This document shows positions 43,786 through 51,465 of a DNA stretch of 51,465 nt, in pieces. The translations under genes and the position numbers were made by a program. The notes beneath the pieces are model-generated. The model ran no database searches. It was not told the DNA's origin and saw nothing but the letters and a program-made list of their open reading frames with translations. Every line of letters starts with the position of its first letter. Within the stretch, counting starts at the first letter, position 1. Location of the stretch: the NCBI RefSeq assembly GCF_013214815.1, contig NZ_JABSPU010000011.1:12077-63541 (forward strand), written 5' to 3'. This DNA comes from Gilvibacter sp. GTDB lineage: Bacteria > Bacteroidota > Bacteroidia > Flavobacteriales > Flavobacteriaceae.

Positions 43786-45024
43786 ATGTTGAAACAATTA
43801 TGCACCCTATTGCTGTTGTTGCTGAGCGGAATTGCGTTTGGTCAAAATGACTTTACCGTAATGTTCTACAACTTATTGAACTATCCCACAGCGCCTCCTG
43901 CGGACAGAGACAGTCATTTGCAAACCCTTTTTGAGGCCTATCCTCCAGATATCCTTTTGGTCTGCGAATTGGAGTCACCGGCTGGTGCAGACAATTTGTT
44001 AGACAATGTACTCAATGCTGATGAAGCTTTGTACGAGGCTGCAGAATTTGTATTCAATACCTCAAGCACCGCGAATTTGCAGCAACTGGTTTACTATCGA
44101 GCAGATAAGTTTGAACTTCTTGATTTCACGGTAATACCCACCACAGTGCGTGATATCAACGGTTATGAGTTGGTGCTAAAAACGGCCAATCAAGACACGG
44201 ATCCGATTACGTTATTGGTTTATTCTTCTCACCTCAAAGCCAGTACAGGTAGCGCTAATGAGCTGAGACGCTTTGAGATGATTCAGGCCTTTACGGACAC
44301 TTTAGACGATCTTGACCCAAACGCTTTTGTGGTCTTTGCTGGAGACCTCAATTTATACACGGGCGCGGAATTGGCGTATTTAGAGTTGACGGCGGTATCT
44401 AATCCCATCGTTTTTAAAGATCCATTGAACCGCAGCGGTAACTGGAGTAATAATACAGATTATGAAGATCTGTTCACGCAAAGCACGCGCAGTAGTTCTG
44501 CTCCTTTTGGTGGAGCTGGTGCCGGCGGCGGTATGGACGATCGCTTTGACCATATTTTAGTTTCTGAAAACCTTTTAGATGACAGCAGCACTTTGCGCTA
44601 TGTGGAAGATTCTTACCTCACCATAGGTAACAATGGCAATTGCTATAACCGCAGTGTGAATAACAACCTGTGTGATGGTTTTTATAGCGAGGAGCTCCGC
44701 GATGCCCTTTGGAACATCAGTGATCATCTGCCTTTGAGCATTACCATTGAAACTGATGAGCCACTTCTCAGTGTAGATGAGTTTACCGCCAACAGCGGAC
44801 TACATTTTCCTTTTGGAAATGTTGTATCCGATCAATTGGTTGTCGCTGGGTCAATTACCACCGCCAGTCAAAACATTGGACTTTACAACAGCCTGGGACA
44901 GTATTTAGGAAGCTTTTCTTTTACCACGGGAAGCAGGCTAGAAATCTCAACCGAAAACTTGCCAAGCGGTCTTTATTTACTAGTGCCTGAACAAGGCCAA
45001 ACCCTAAAATTTATTAAGCGTTAA
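43786..45024 (+). CDS. Secreted EEP-family hydrolase with T9SS type A sorting tail
   Basis: The 412-residue protein has a signal peptide (residues 1-19, ending AFG) and an endonuclease/exonuclease/phosphatase fold: VMFYNLLNYP, DILLVCELES (metal Glu), YSSHLKAS, FAGDLNLYTG, DDRFDHILVS and the final SDHLPLSI (Asp/His pair). The last 75 residues (VVSDQLVVAG...IGLYNSLGQYLGSF...LPSGLYLLV...LKFIKR) are a typical type IX secretion C-terminal domain ending in basic residues. It is probably exported to the surface or medium to cut DNA or a phosphoester. Its stop overlaps the next start by one base (TAATG). Confidence 0.9.
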   Translation: MLKQLCTLLLLLLSGIAFGQNDFTVMFYNLLNYPTAPPADRDSHLQTLFEAYPPDILLVCELESPAGADNLLDNVLNADEALYEAAEFVFNTSSTANLQQLVYYRADKFELLDFTVIPTTVRDINGYELVLKTANQDTDPITLLVYSSHLKASTGSANELRRFEMIQAFTDTLDDLDPNAFVVFAGDLNLYTGAELAYLELTAVSNPIVFKDPLNRSGNWSNNTDYEDLFTQSTRSSSAPFGGAGAGGGMDDRFDHILVSENLLDDSSTLRYVEDSYLTIGNNGNCYNRSVNNNLCDGFYSEELRDALWNISDHLPLSITIETDEPLLSVDEFTANSGLHFPFGNVVSDQLVVAGSITTASQNIGLYNSLGQYLGSFSFTTGSRLEISTENLPSGLYLLVPEQGQTLKFIKR

Positions 45025-47843
45025 TGCGTCCTGGCATTGGCATAGCTTTCTTGCTTAGTATTTTGCTGAGCAGTCTCGGTTTCGGGCAAACCAATCAGTT
45101 GCTCATTACTGCAGAGGCAGATCCTGTTGGACATTATATTGATGTTGAGCAAGAGATCATCTATTACAACTCCAGCGAGCAGACCCTCAATGAAATTTAT
45201 CTTTTGGACTGGGCAAACAGTTTCTCTACTAAGACTTCAGAACTGGGAGTACGATTCGCAGAGAATTTCAACAATCGATTTTACTTTGAGCAAGACAAGA
45301 ACCGCGGAAGAACTCAACTGAATTCGCTTACAGACGCAATGGGATCTACCTTGGAGTACAGCCGCCCAAAAGTAGATTTGATCCAAATTGCCTTGCCAGA
45401 AGGCTTAGCACCTGGAGCTAGTAAATCACTGAAGCTCAATTACCGCATTATCCTGCCTAATGATCGTTTTACGCGCTTTGGGTATGACAATGACAATAAT
45501 TTAAAGCTGCGCTATTGGTATATGGCTCCTGCTGTATTTAAAGATGGATGGAAGGCCTACAGCAATAAGAATCTCAATGACTTTTATACCGATCCCTTCC
45601 ACGTCAAGGTAAGTTTTACGGCTCCGACGAATTACAAAGTGATCAGTAATCTCAATACAATCTCTGCACGTAATACAGCTGATGTAACAACTACGGTGCT
45701 TACCGGAGACAATCGCACGGAGATCCCTCTCTACGTAACAAAGAACTTCGACTTTGAATCAGTGATCACCGATGAGTTTGAAGTAGTCACAAACCTAGAC
45801 GACAACAAGATCAGTCCACCACTTAAGGCTCTTAATATTGATCGTATTATTCAGTTCTTGAAGAAGGAACTTGGGCCCTATCCGCTGGAAAAAATGATCA
45901 TTTCCAGAGAGGATTACAAGATGAGCCCTGTTTATGGATTGAATCAGTTGCCGGATTTTATCAGTCCGTTCCCGGACGGTTTCCAATACGATATTGAACA
46001 ACTCAAAACCATCACTGCCAAATACCTCAAAAACACCCTGATGTTGGATCCGCGTAAGGACCATTGGCTATATGGTGGAATTCAGGTGTATTTGATGATG
46101 AAGTATACCGATCTGTACTATCCAGACATGAAGATCATTGGGAGTTTGAGCAATCTTTGGGTGATCAAATGGTCTCACGCTAGTGATCTGGAATTCAATG
46201 ATCAGTACGAGCTGTTGTATATGAATATGGTGCGCAATAACTTGGATCAATCCCTGACCACCGCTAAGGATTCTTTGGTAAAGTTCAACAAGAATATCGC
46301 CTCCAGTTATAAAGCAGGAGTCGGTTTTAAATTTTTAAAAAACTATTTGGATTCTGATGCCTTAGACGAATCCATCCGCAACTTCTATCAGCAAAATGTA
46401 TTGAAACCAACTAGCTCTAAGGCCTTTGCAGATTTGGTGAAGCAGAAAGCAGAATTGCCTGTGGATTGGTTCTTTGATGAATACGTAGAGACCAACGTCC
46501 CTATTGACTTTAAGATCAAACGTGTGAAACGTATGGGTGATTCTTTGCGGGTGACCATTAAAAACAAAACGGGAGTCAAAGTACCAGTTCCTCTTTACGG
46601 TTTACATAAGGATTCCATAGTTTACACCAGATGGCTAGCTCCAGTGGACAGTTTGACCACGGTGACCATTCCTCGAGAAGGCATCAGACAATTGGCTCTG
46701 AATTACAACCGCGTAGTGCCCGAGATCAACAACCGAAACAACTATAAAAACCTCAAAGGGATTTTTAACAAGCCCATAGAATTCCGCCTGTTTTTAGATG
46801 TTGAGGACCCAAAATACAACCAGAGCTTTGTGATGCCCATCTTTGACTTCAATGTCTATGACGGACTCTCTATTGGGCCTAAACTCTACAATAAAACGGT
46901 GCTTCCCAAAAACTGGAACTACCGCATTCAGCCACGCTACGCGCTAAAGTCCAATCAAATTGTGGGTAGTGCTTCAGTGGTTTATACCGATTATATCCAA
47001 AACCGTTCGCTTTACGCGATGCGCTATGGTTTCTCTGGAGGAACGAGTTCTTATAACGTCGGATTGAATTTTAGACGATACACCCCGTTTATTACTTTTT
47101 CGTTTCGCGATCCGGACAATCTGCGTAGCAATATGCGACAGACCATCAGTCTGAGAAACATCAATATTGACCGTGATGAGGATCCAAATGTTCCTCTGGA
47201 AACGCCTAACTACAGTGTATTTAATCTGCAATACACCTATTCAGACAACAACCTGATCGACTTTTATAAGGGAACTTTTAGTTATGAACTTTCGGATCAG
47301 TTCAGCAAGGTGACCACTACACTGGAATACCGCAAGCTGTTTTTGAGTAACAGACAGTTGAATCTGCGTTTCTTTGCTGGAGTCTTTTTGTTCAATGATA
47401 CGCCGAGGGATGATGACTTCTTCAGTTTTGCTTTAGACCGCCCTACTGATTACCTATTTGATTACGACTATTATGGACGTAGCGACGATTCAGGGATCTT
47501 CTCTCAGCAGATCATTATTGCAGAAGGAGGTTTTAAATCGCAATTGGAACCTGCATTCTCCAACAGTTGGATAGCCACAGTTAATGCCAGTACCAATATT
47601 TGGAAGTGGATCTTTGCCTATGGTGACGCCGGACTGATTCACAATCGAGATCGAGGCACTCAGGCTGTTTTTGATTCAGGGATTCGTTTGAGTTTGGTGG
47701 CTGATTATTTTGAGGTTTTTCTTCCCCTCTACTCCAGTTTGGGTTGGGAACCGAGCTTGGGCAACTACGATCAGCGCATCCGATTTATCGTTACCTTAAG
47801 CCCTCAAACCCTCTTTAGACTCTTTACCCGAGAGTGGTATTAA
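45024..47843 (+). CDS. M1-peptidase-like protein lacking the zinc motif, with outer-membrane beta-barrel
   Basis: The 939-residue protein has a signal peptide (residues 1-21) and a first part like the M1/gluzincin N-terminal sandwich (DVEQEIIYYNSSEQTLNEIYLLDW, LKLNYRI). Where M1 enzymes have a G-x-M-E-N box, this has SPVYGLNQLPDF. Where they have HExxH plus a downstream N-E-G-F-A, it has ITAKYLKNTLM and LYGGIQVYLMM, so the zinc ligands and catalytic Glu are absent. From about residue 620 the sequence alternates as an outer-membrane barrel (YALKSNQIVGSASVVYTDY and on) ending in W-Y. It may bind peptides or act as a receptor rather than cut them. It is translated together with the EEP gene. Confidence 0.78.
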   Translation: MRPGIGIAFLLSILLSSLGFGQTNQLLITAEADPVGHYIDVEQEIIYYNSSEQTLNEIYLLDWANSFSTKTSELGVRFAENFNNRFYFEQDKNRGRTQLNSLTDAMGSTLEYSRPKVDLIQIALPEGLAPGASKSLKLNYRIILPNDRFTRFGYDNDNNLKLRYWYMAPAVFKDGWKAYSNKNLNDFYTDPFHVKVSFTAPTNYKVISNLNTISARNTADVTTTVLTGDNRTEIPLYVTKNFDFESVITDEFEVVTNLDDNKISPPLKALNIDRIIQFLKKELGPYPLEKMIISREDYKMSPVYGLNQLPDFISPFPDGFQYDIEQLKTITAKYLKNTLMLDPRKDHWLYGGIQVYLMMKYTDLYYPDMKIIGSLSNLWVIKWSHASDLEFNDQYELLYMNMVRNNLDQSLTTAKDSLVKFNKNIASSYKAGVGFKFLKNYLDSDALDESIRNFYQQNVLKPTSSKAFADLVKQKAELPVDWFFDEYVETNVPIDFKIKRVKRMGDSLRVTIKNKTGVKVPVPLYGLHKDSIVYTRWLAPVDSLTTVTIPREGIRQLALNYNRVVPEINNRNNYKNLKGIFNKPIEFRLFLDVEDPKYNQSFVMPIFDFNVYDGLSIGPKLYNKTVLPKNWNYRIQPRYALKSNQIVGSASVVYTDYIQNRSLYAMRYGFSGGTSSYNVGLNFRRYTPFITFSFRDPDNLRSNMRQTISLRNINIDRDEDPNVPLETPNYSVFNLQYTYSDNNLIDFYKGTFSYELSDQFSKVTTTLEYRKLFLSNRQLNLRFFAGVFLFNDTPRDDDFFSFALDRPTDYLFDYDYYGRSDDSGIFSQQIIIAEGGFKSQLEPAFSNSWIATVNASTNIWKWIFAYGDAGLIHNRDRGTQAVFDSGIRLSLVADYFEVFLPLYSSLGWEPSLGNYDQRIRFIVTLSPQTLFRLFTREWY

Positions 47844-47909
47844 CGGTTGCAGATTCATTGACAAATATTTAACAGAATTCCAGAATATTGACATTTATTC
47901 AATTTTTCG

Positions 47910-47931
47910 CAATCAAAATCATGTTTGATTG
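47910..47931. repeat. 8-bp palindromic inverted repeat upstream of E1 gene
   Basis: CAATCAAA (47910-47917) and TTTGATTG (47924-47931) are perfect inverted copies with a 6-base spacer, about 33 bases upstream of the promoter's TTG box. It could be a regulator site or a hairpin ending the upstream message. A looser inverted pair (47863-47874 with 47938-47948) surrounds it. Confidence 0.4.
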
Positions 47932-47963
47932 TGAATTTGTTAATATTTCGCTTCTTCCTACTA

Positions 47964-47994
47964 TTGCTCAATCCGACGATTTTCGCTAATTTTG
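47964..47994 (+). promoter_or_regulatory. Promoter for the E1 alpha/beta gene
   Basis: TTG (47964-47966) is followed after 20 bases by TAATTTTG (47987-47994), matching the Bacteroidota promoter pattern. The ATG at 48019 is 24 bases downstream of the -7 box, which rules out the TTG frame start at 47992. Confidence 0.6.
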
Positions 47995-48018
47995 TGTTCG
48001 CGCAAAAAGTATCCCACT

Positions 48019-50430
48019 ATGCAAACACATCCGCAATCAGAAACCGAGATCAGCTTCGAAGATTTTAAGGCTCAAGTACTTAATGATTATCGCATAGCCG
48101 TGACCAGTCGCGAATGTAGTTTGTTGGGACGCCGTGAAGTACTTACCGGAAAAGCCAAGTTTGGGATTTTTGGTGACGGAAAAGAAGTGCCTCAGCTCGC
48201 TTGGGCAAAGGCTTTCAAAAACGGAGATTGGCGCAGCGGATACTACCGCGACCAAACCTTTATGATGGCTATTGGCGCTTTGAACATTCAACAGTTCTTT
48301 GCCGGGCTTTACGCACATACTGATTTAGAACACGACCCCATGTCTGCTGGCCGCCAAATGGGTGGGCACTTTGCTACCCACAGTGTAGATGCCAATGGAC
48401 AATGGAAACGCCTTACGGATCAAAAAAACAGCAGTTCTGACGTCTCTCCTACGGCGAGTCAAATGCCTAGACTTTTAGGTTTGGCGCAAGCTTCTAAGAT
48501 CTTTAGAAACGTCAAGGAGCTTTCTGGACATACTCAATTCTCCAAAGGTGGAGATGAAGTTGCTTGGGGAACTATCGGTAATGCTTCAACCAGTGAAGGC
48601 CACTTTTGGGAAACCATCAATGCTGCTGGTGTTTTACAAGTACCCATGGTGGTAAGTGTTTGGGACGATGAGTACGGAATATCTGTTCATGCCAAAGACC
48701 AAACTACCAAAGAAAACATCTCTGCAGTACTCAGCGGATTCCAACGCAATAGCGAGGAAGACGGTTATGAGATCATGACTGTAAAAGGTTGGGATTACGC
48801 CACGCTGATCAATACCTACCAACAAGCTGGACGCTTAGCTCGAGAAGAGCACGTACCGGTCTTGATCCATGTACAAGAACTCACCCAACCGCAAGGCCAC
48901 TCCACCAGTGGTTCACACGAGCGTTACAAATCTCCAGAGCGTTTGCAATGGGAACAAGAACACGACTGTAATTTGAAGATGCGCGAGTGGATGTTGGCAA
49001 ACAACATCGCCACTGAGGAAGATCTTACCACGCTCGAGAAGACCATTAAAAAAGAAGTGCGCGAAGGCAAGAAAGCAGCCTGGAACGCTTATCTCAGTGG
49101 TCAGCTACAAGAACAAAAAGAAGCGCTTCAATTATTGGCAGAAGTAGAAGCTTCAAGTGCTAACGGTAGTTTTATCAAACCGATCCGCGAAAATCTAGCA
49201 GCCAATACAGAGCCGTTTAGAAGTGACATTTTAAAGGCCTCCCGCTCTGTATTGCCGTATTTGGTAGGAGAAACATCCGAAGCAAAAACAAAACTACACC
49301 AATGGATCACGAGCTATAAAGCGCGTATCCAACCCAAATACAGCGCTCATCTATACAGTGAGCATGAAGGAAAGGCAACTGCTATTGCAGAGGTCCTGCC
49401 CGCTTATGATAACAGCGCAGAAGAAGTTGACGGACGCGTTGTGGTACGTGACAACTTTGAACACATTTTTAGAACCAAACCGGAGACCTTGATCTTTGGG
49501 GAAGATTCTGGGAAGATTGGAGATGTTAATCAAGGATTAGAAGGCCTCCAGGAGAAATTTGGTGATCTACGTGTTGCGGACGCAGGAATTCGGGAAGCTA
49601 CTATTCTTGGACAAGGAATTGGAATGGCCATGCGTGGCCTGCGCCCAATTGCAGAGATCCAGTATCTGGATTACATCCTTTACTGTATTCAGATCATGAG
49701 TGATGATTTGGCTACGGTACGCTACCGAACTCACGGCATGCAAAAAGCACCCCTTATTGTTAGAACTCGTGGACACCGTTTGGAAGGAATTTGGCACAGT
49801 GGATCTCAAATGGCCGCCTTAATTCACCTACTGCGCGGCATGTATATCTTAGTGCCGCGGAATATGACCAAAGCTGCAGGTTTTTACAATACACTTTTAG
49901 AAAGTGACGAACCTGGACTCATTGTAGAGTGTTTGAACGGCTACCGTCTTAAAGAAAAAATGCCGAGTAATTTAGGCGAATTCAGAACACCGATCGGCGT
50001 TGTAGAAACGGTGAAGGAAGGAAGTGATATCACCCTTGTTTCTTACGGCTCTACCCTGCGATTGGTAGAACAAGCTGCAAAGTCTTTATTGCAAGTTGGT
50101 ATTGATGCGGAGGTGATCGATGCGCAATCATTATTGCCTTTTGACCTCAATCAAGATGTTGCTAAGAGTGTAGCTAAGACCAATCGTCTTTTGGTGATCG
50201 ATGAGGATATGCCTGGAGGTACTTCAGCCTATTTGTTGCAAGAGATTTTAGAGAAGCAAAACGTTTGGCAGCATCTGGACAGCAAGCCACAAACACTATC
50301 GGCTCAACCACACCGTCCAGCTTATGGATCTGATGGAGATTACTTCTCAAAACCTTCTGTTGAAGATATTTTTGAAAAAGTTTACAGGATCATGCATGAG
50401 GCGAATCCACAGGACTTCCCAACACTTTAG
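48019..50430 (+). CDS. 2-oxoacid dehydrogenase E1, fused alpha and beta subunits
   Basis: The 803-residue protein joins both halves of a branched-chain-type E1. The alpha part (about 1-440) has RDQTFMMAIGALN, MGGHFATHSV and a thiamine-diphosphate segment GNASTSEGHFWETINAAGVLQVPMVVSVWDDEYGIS. The beta part (from about 470) has LIFGEDSGKIGDVNQGLEGLQEKFG, the catalytic-type Glu region REATILGQGIGMAMRGLRPIAEIQYLDY and a C-terminal transketolase-like domain with VIDEDMPGGTSAY. It decarboxylates 2-oxo acids and acylates the lipoyl arm of E2. The fused form is common in Bacteroidota. E2 and E3 genes are not in the window, so substrate (branched-chain or pyruvate) is open. Confidence 0.92.
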   Translation: MQTHPQSETEISFEDFKAQVLNDYRIAVTSRECSLLGRREVLTGKAKFGIFGDGKEVPQLAWAKAFKNGDWRSGYYRDQTFMMAIGALNIQQFFAGLYAHTDLEHDPMSAGRQMGGHFATHSVDANGQWKRLTDQKNSSSDVSPTASQMPRLLGLAQASKIFRNVKELSGHTQFSKGGDEVAWGTIGNASTSEGHFWETINAAGVLQVPMVVSVWDDEYGISVHAKDQTTKENISAVLSGFQRNSEEDGYEIMTVKGWDYATLINTYQQAGRLAREEHVPVLIHVQELTQPQGHSTSGSHERYKSPERLQWEQEHDCNLKMREWMLANNIATEEDLTTLEKTIKKEVREGKKAAWNAYLSGQLQEQKEALQLLAEVEASSANGSFIKPIRENLAANTEPFRSDILKASRSVLPYLVGETSEAKTKLHQWITSYKARIQPKYSAHLYSEHEGKATAIAEVLPAYDNSAEEVDGRVVVRDNFEHIFRTKPETLIFGEDSGKIGDVNQGLEGLQEKFGDLRVADAGIREATILGQGIGMAMRGLRPIAEIQYLDYILYCIQIMSDDLATVRYRTHGMQKAPLIVRTRGHRLEGIWHSGSQMAALIHLLRGMYILVPRNMTKAAGFYNTLLESDEPGLIVECLNGYRLKEKMPSNLGEFRTPIGVVETVKEGSDITLVSYGSTLRLVEQAAKSLLQVGIDAEVIDAQSLLPFDLNQDVAKSVAKTNRLLVIDEDMPGGTSAYLLQEILEKQNVWQHLDSKPQTLSAQPHRPAYGSDGDYFSKPSVEDIFEKVYRIMHEANPQDFPTL

Positions 50431-50530
50431 AGGGTTTTTCCTGTGCGATTTTTTCGACTCTCATTTTGATATTAAAAAAATAATTCAAACATTTACACCA
50501 GATAACAACAGACAAGTTAAGTTAGACAAT

Positions 50531-50578
50531 ATGGCTACTTTCAATTTCAATAACAATAATAATAACAGGATGCCCTAG
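50531..50578 (+). CDS. Asn-rich leader peptide of asnB
   Basis: This 15-codon ORF encodes MATFNFNNNNNNRMP followed by TAG. Seven codons are Asn (five AAT, two AAC), six of them in a row. A run of the codon for the amino acid made by the next enzyme is the hallmark of an attenuation leader. Asparagine synthetase asnB starts 83 bases downstream and an intrinsic terminator lies between. The peptide itself probably has no function; translation speed through the Asn codons is the signal. Confidence 0.85.
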   Translation: MATFNFNNNNNNRMP

Positions 50579-50601
50579 CAGAAACTTGTCGCTAAGATAT
50601 T

Positions 50602-50638
50602 GCCCGTCAGGTTTTTGTACTTGACGGGCTTTTTTTTT
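50602..50638 (+). terminator. Intrinsic terminator (attenuator arm) before asnB
   Basis: GCCCGTCAGGT (50602-50612) pairs with ACTTGACGGGC (50619-50629): an 11-bp stem with one G-T pair and a 6-base loop, followed directly by nine T (50630-50638). It is the strongest terminator in the window, and it lies between the leader ORF and asnB, 23 bases before the asnB ATG, so it must be conditional for asnB to be made. Confidence 0.9.
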
Positions 50639-50661
50639 GATTTAAACTAAACAACAAAATT

Positions 50662-51465
50662 ATGTGTGGAATTGTATGCGCCTTTGACCTTAAGCAGCCT
50701 GCTCAGCAGTTGCGACCTCAATTATTAACCATGGCTAAATGCCTCAGGCATCGCGGGCCCGATTGGAGCGGAATCTTTGATCACCCCAAAGCGATCTTGG
50801 CTCACGAGCGTTTAGCGATCGTTGATCCTACTTCTGGAAAACAACCGCTTTTTAGTGAGGATGGGAATTTAGTATTGGCTGCAAATGGAGAGATTTACAA
50901 TCATCAATATTGGCGCAAACAATTTGAAGGCAGCTATAATTTTCAGACTAAATCAGACTGTGAAGTGATCTTGGCATTGTATAAGGAAAAGGGAGCCGAT
51001 TTCATTGATGATCTGAACGGTATGTTTGGTTTTGCATTGTACGACGTGGAGCAGGACGCCTATCTGATTGCCAGAGACCATATGGGGATCATTCCTCTGT
51101 ATATGGGCTGGGATAAGGACGGTACTTTTTATGTAGCCTCAGAGCTTAAAGCACTGGAAGGCGTCTGCACCAAGATCGAGTTGTTTCCTCCGGGACATTA
51201 CCTCCACAGCAAAGATGGGGAGCTCAAAAAATGGTACAGCAGAGACTGGATGGAATATGAGGCCGAGAAGAATAACGAGAGCAGTGTTGAAGAGCTTCGT
51301 GAAGCTTTAGACGCTGCAGTTAAACGTCAATTGATGTCTGATGTGCCTTATGGCGTATTGCTTTCAGGCGGATTGGATTCTTCTGTTACCTCTGCTCTAG
51401 CCAAGCGTTACGCAGATAAACGCATAGAATCTGGAGATAAAGAATCCGCCTGGTGGCCGCAGCTG
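50662..51465 (+). CDS. asnB: Asparagine synthetase B, C-terminus cut by window edge
   Basis: The visible 268 residues start MCGIVCAFDL, with Cys2 as the nucleophile of the class II glutaminase domain after Met removal, then KCLRHRGPDWSG, LAHERLAIVDPTSGKQPL, NGEIYNH and FGFALYDVEQDAYLIARDHMGI, all AsnB hallmarks. The synthetase domain opens with VPYGVLLSGGLDSSVTSALA, the ATP-binding P-loop. The enzyme makes asparagine from aspartate with glutamine-derived ammonia and ATP. Expression appears set by the attenuator directly upstream. Confidence 0.96.
   Translation, partial: MCGIVCAFDLKQPAQQLRPQLLTMAKCLRHRGPDWSGIFDHPKAILAHERLAIVDPTSGKQPLFSEDGNLVLAANGEIYNHQYWRKQFEGSYNFQTKSDCEVILALYKEKGADFIDDLNGMFGFALYDVEQDAYLIARDHMGIIPLYMGWDKDGTFYVASELKALEGVCTKIELFPPGHYLHSKDGELKKWYSRDWMEYEAEKNNESSVEELREALDAAVKRQLMSDVPYGVLLSGGLDSSVTSALAKRYADKRIESGDKESAWWPQL

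Larger units (their letters stand above)
50511..50638 (+). promoter_or_regulatory. Transcription attenuator controlling asnB
   Basis: Four segments fit a trp-style attenuator. Segment 1 GACAAGTT (50511-50518) is an exact complement of AACTTGTC in segment 2 (50583-50590). Segment 2 AAACTTGTCG (50582-50591) can pair with segment 3 CGTCAGGTTT (50605-50614) over 9 pairs with one T-T mismatch. Segment 3 also pairs with segment 4 as the terminator. The Asn-rich leader ORF lies between 1 and 2. A ribosome held at Asn codons (50543-50566) would leave segment 2 free, so 2:3 forms and asnB is read. A ribosome reaching the stop at 50576-50578 would cover segment 2 and let the terminator form. I could not place the promoter with confidence. 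Confidence 0.82.

Noticed and set aside
50324-50578. An 84-codon plus-strand frame ending with the Asn-rich peptide
   Set aside because: Most of it is a shifted-frame shadow of the E1 gene; only the last 15 codons, after the ATG at 50531, form the leader ORF.
1-51465. CRISPR arrays, insertion sequences, prophage, tRNA or rRNA genes
   Set aside because: No regularly spaced repeats, transposase or integrase frames, or recognisable tRNA/rRNA segments were found by reading; a short tRNA-like element could still have been missed without a program.

Overview
The window is a chromosomal piece of a Bacteroidota bacterium, most likely a marine member of the Flavobacteriaceae. The evidence is: promoters of the TAnnTTTG type, little sign of Shine-Dalgarno sequences, a secreted nuclease-like protein with a type IX secretion tail, a fused alpha/beta E1 2-oxoacid dehydrogenase, SLBB-rich polysaccharide export proteins and several outer-membrane barrel fusions. 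I saw no rRNA, tRNA, CRISPR array, transposase or phage gene.

Left part (1-23135, all on the minus strand): a surface or exopolysaccharide locus read from about 23135 down past the left edge. In transcription order it holds an SLBB/Wza-type export protein, a Wzz-like co-polymerase, a sulfate-activation block (cysQ, a tandem DUF2061 membrane protein, cysC, cysD, cysN), lhgO, a sulfotransferase, a wbpB/wbpD/wbpE trio for a 2,3-diacetamido-uronic acid, a Wzx flippase, a Wzy/ligase-like protein, a secreted unknown protein, a glycosyltransferase, three more sulfotransferases, a second flippase and two glycosyltransferases, the last cut by the window edge. With PAPS synthesis, PAP removal and four sulfotransferases but no PAPS reductase, the locus reads as a dedicated pathway for a sulfated, amino-uronic-acid-containing polysaccharide. 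lhgO may recycle the 2-hydroxyglutarate made by the WbpB-type dehydrogenase.

Middle part (23312-40023): mixed core genes, many in tail-to-tail pairs. They include a secreted propeller-like protein, a metallophosphoesterase fused to an outer-membrane barrel, an HD-domain/PycTM membrane fusion, a large GAF-like protein, a TlpA-like lipoprotein, a SIMPL protein, a rhomboid protease, an LpxL-like acyltransferase, glmM, an ACP phosphodiesterase, gamma-glutamyltransferase and an unknown four-helix membrane protein preceded by a possible structured RNA.

Right part (40080-51465, plus strand): uvrA, a LOG-family protein, a secreted EEP-family protein with a sorting tail, an M1-peptidase-like protein that seems to have lost its zinc site and ends in a barrel, the E1 alpha/beta fusion, and the start of asnB.

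The most striking element is upstream of asnB (50511-50638). A 15-codon leader ORF with seven Asn codons is followed by segments that can form mutually exclusive antiterminator and terminator hairpins. This is the full layout of a trp/his-style transcription attenuator, here apparently sensing charged tRNA-Asn.
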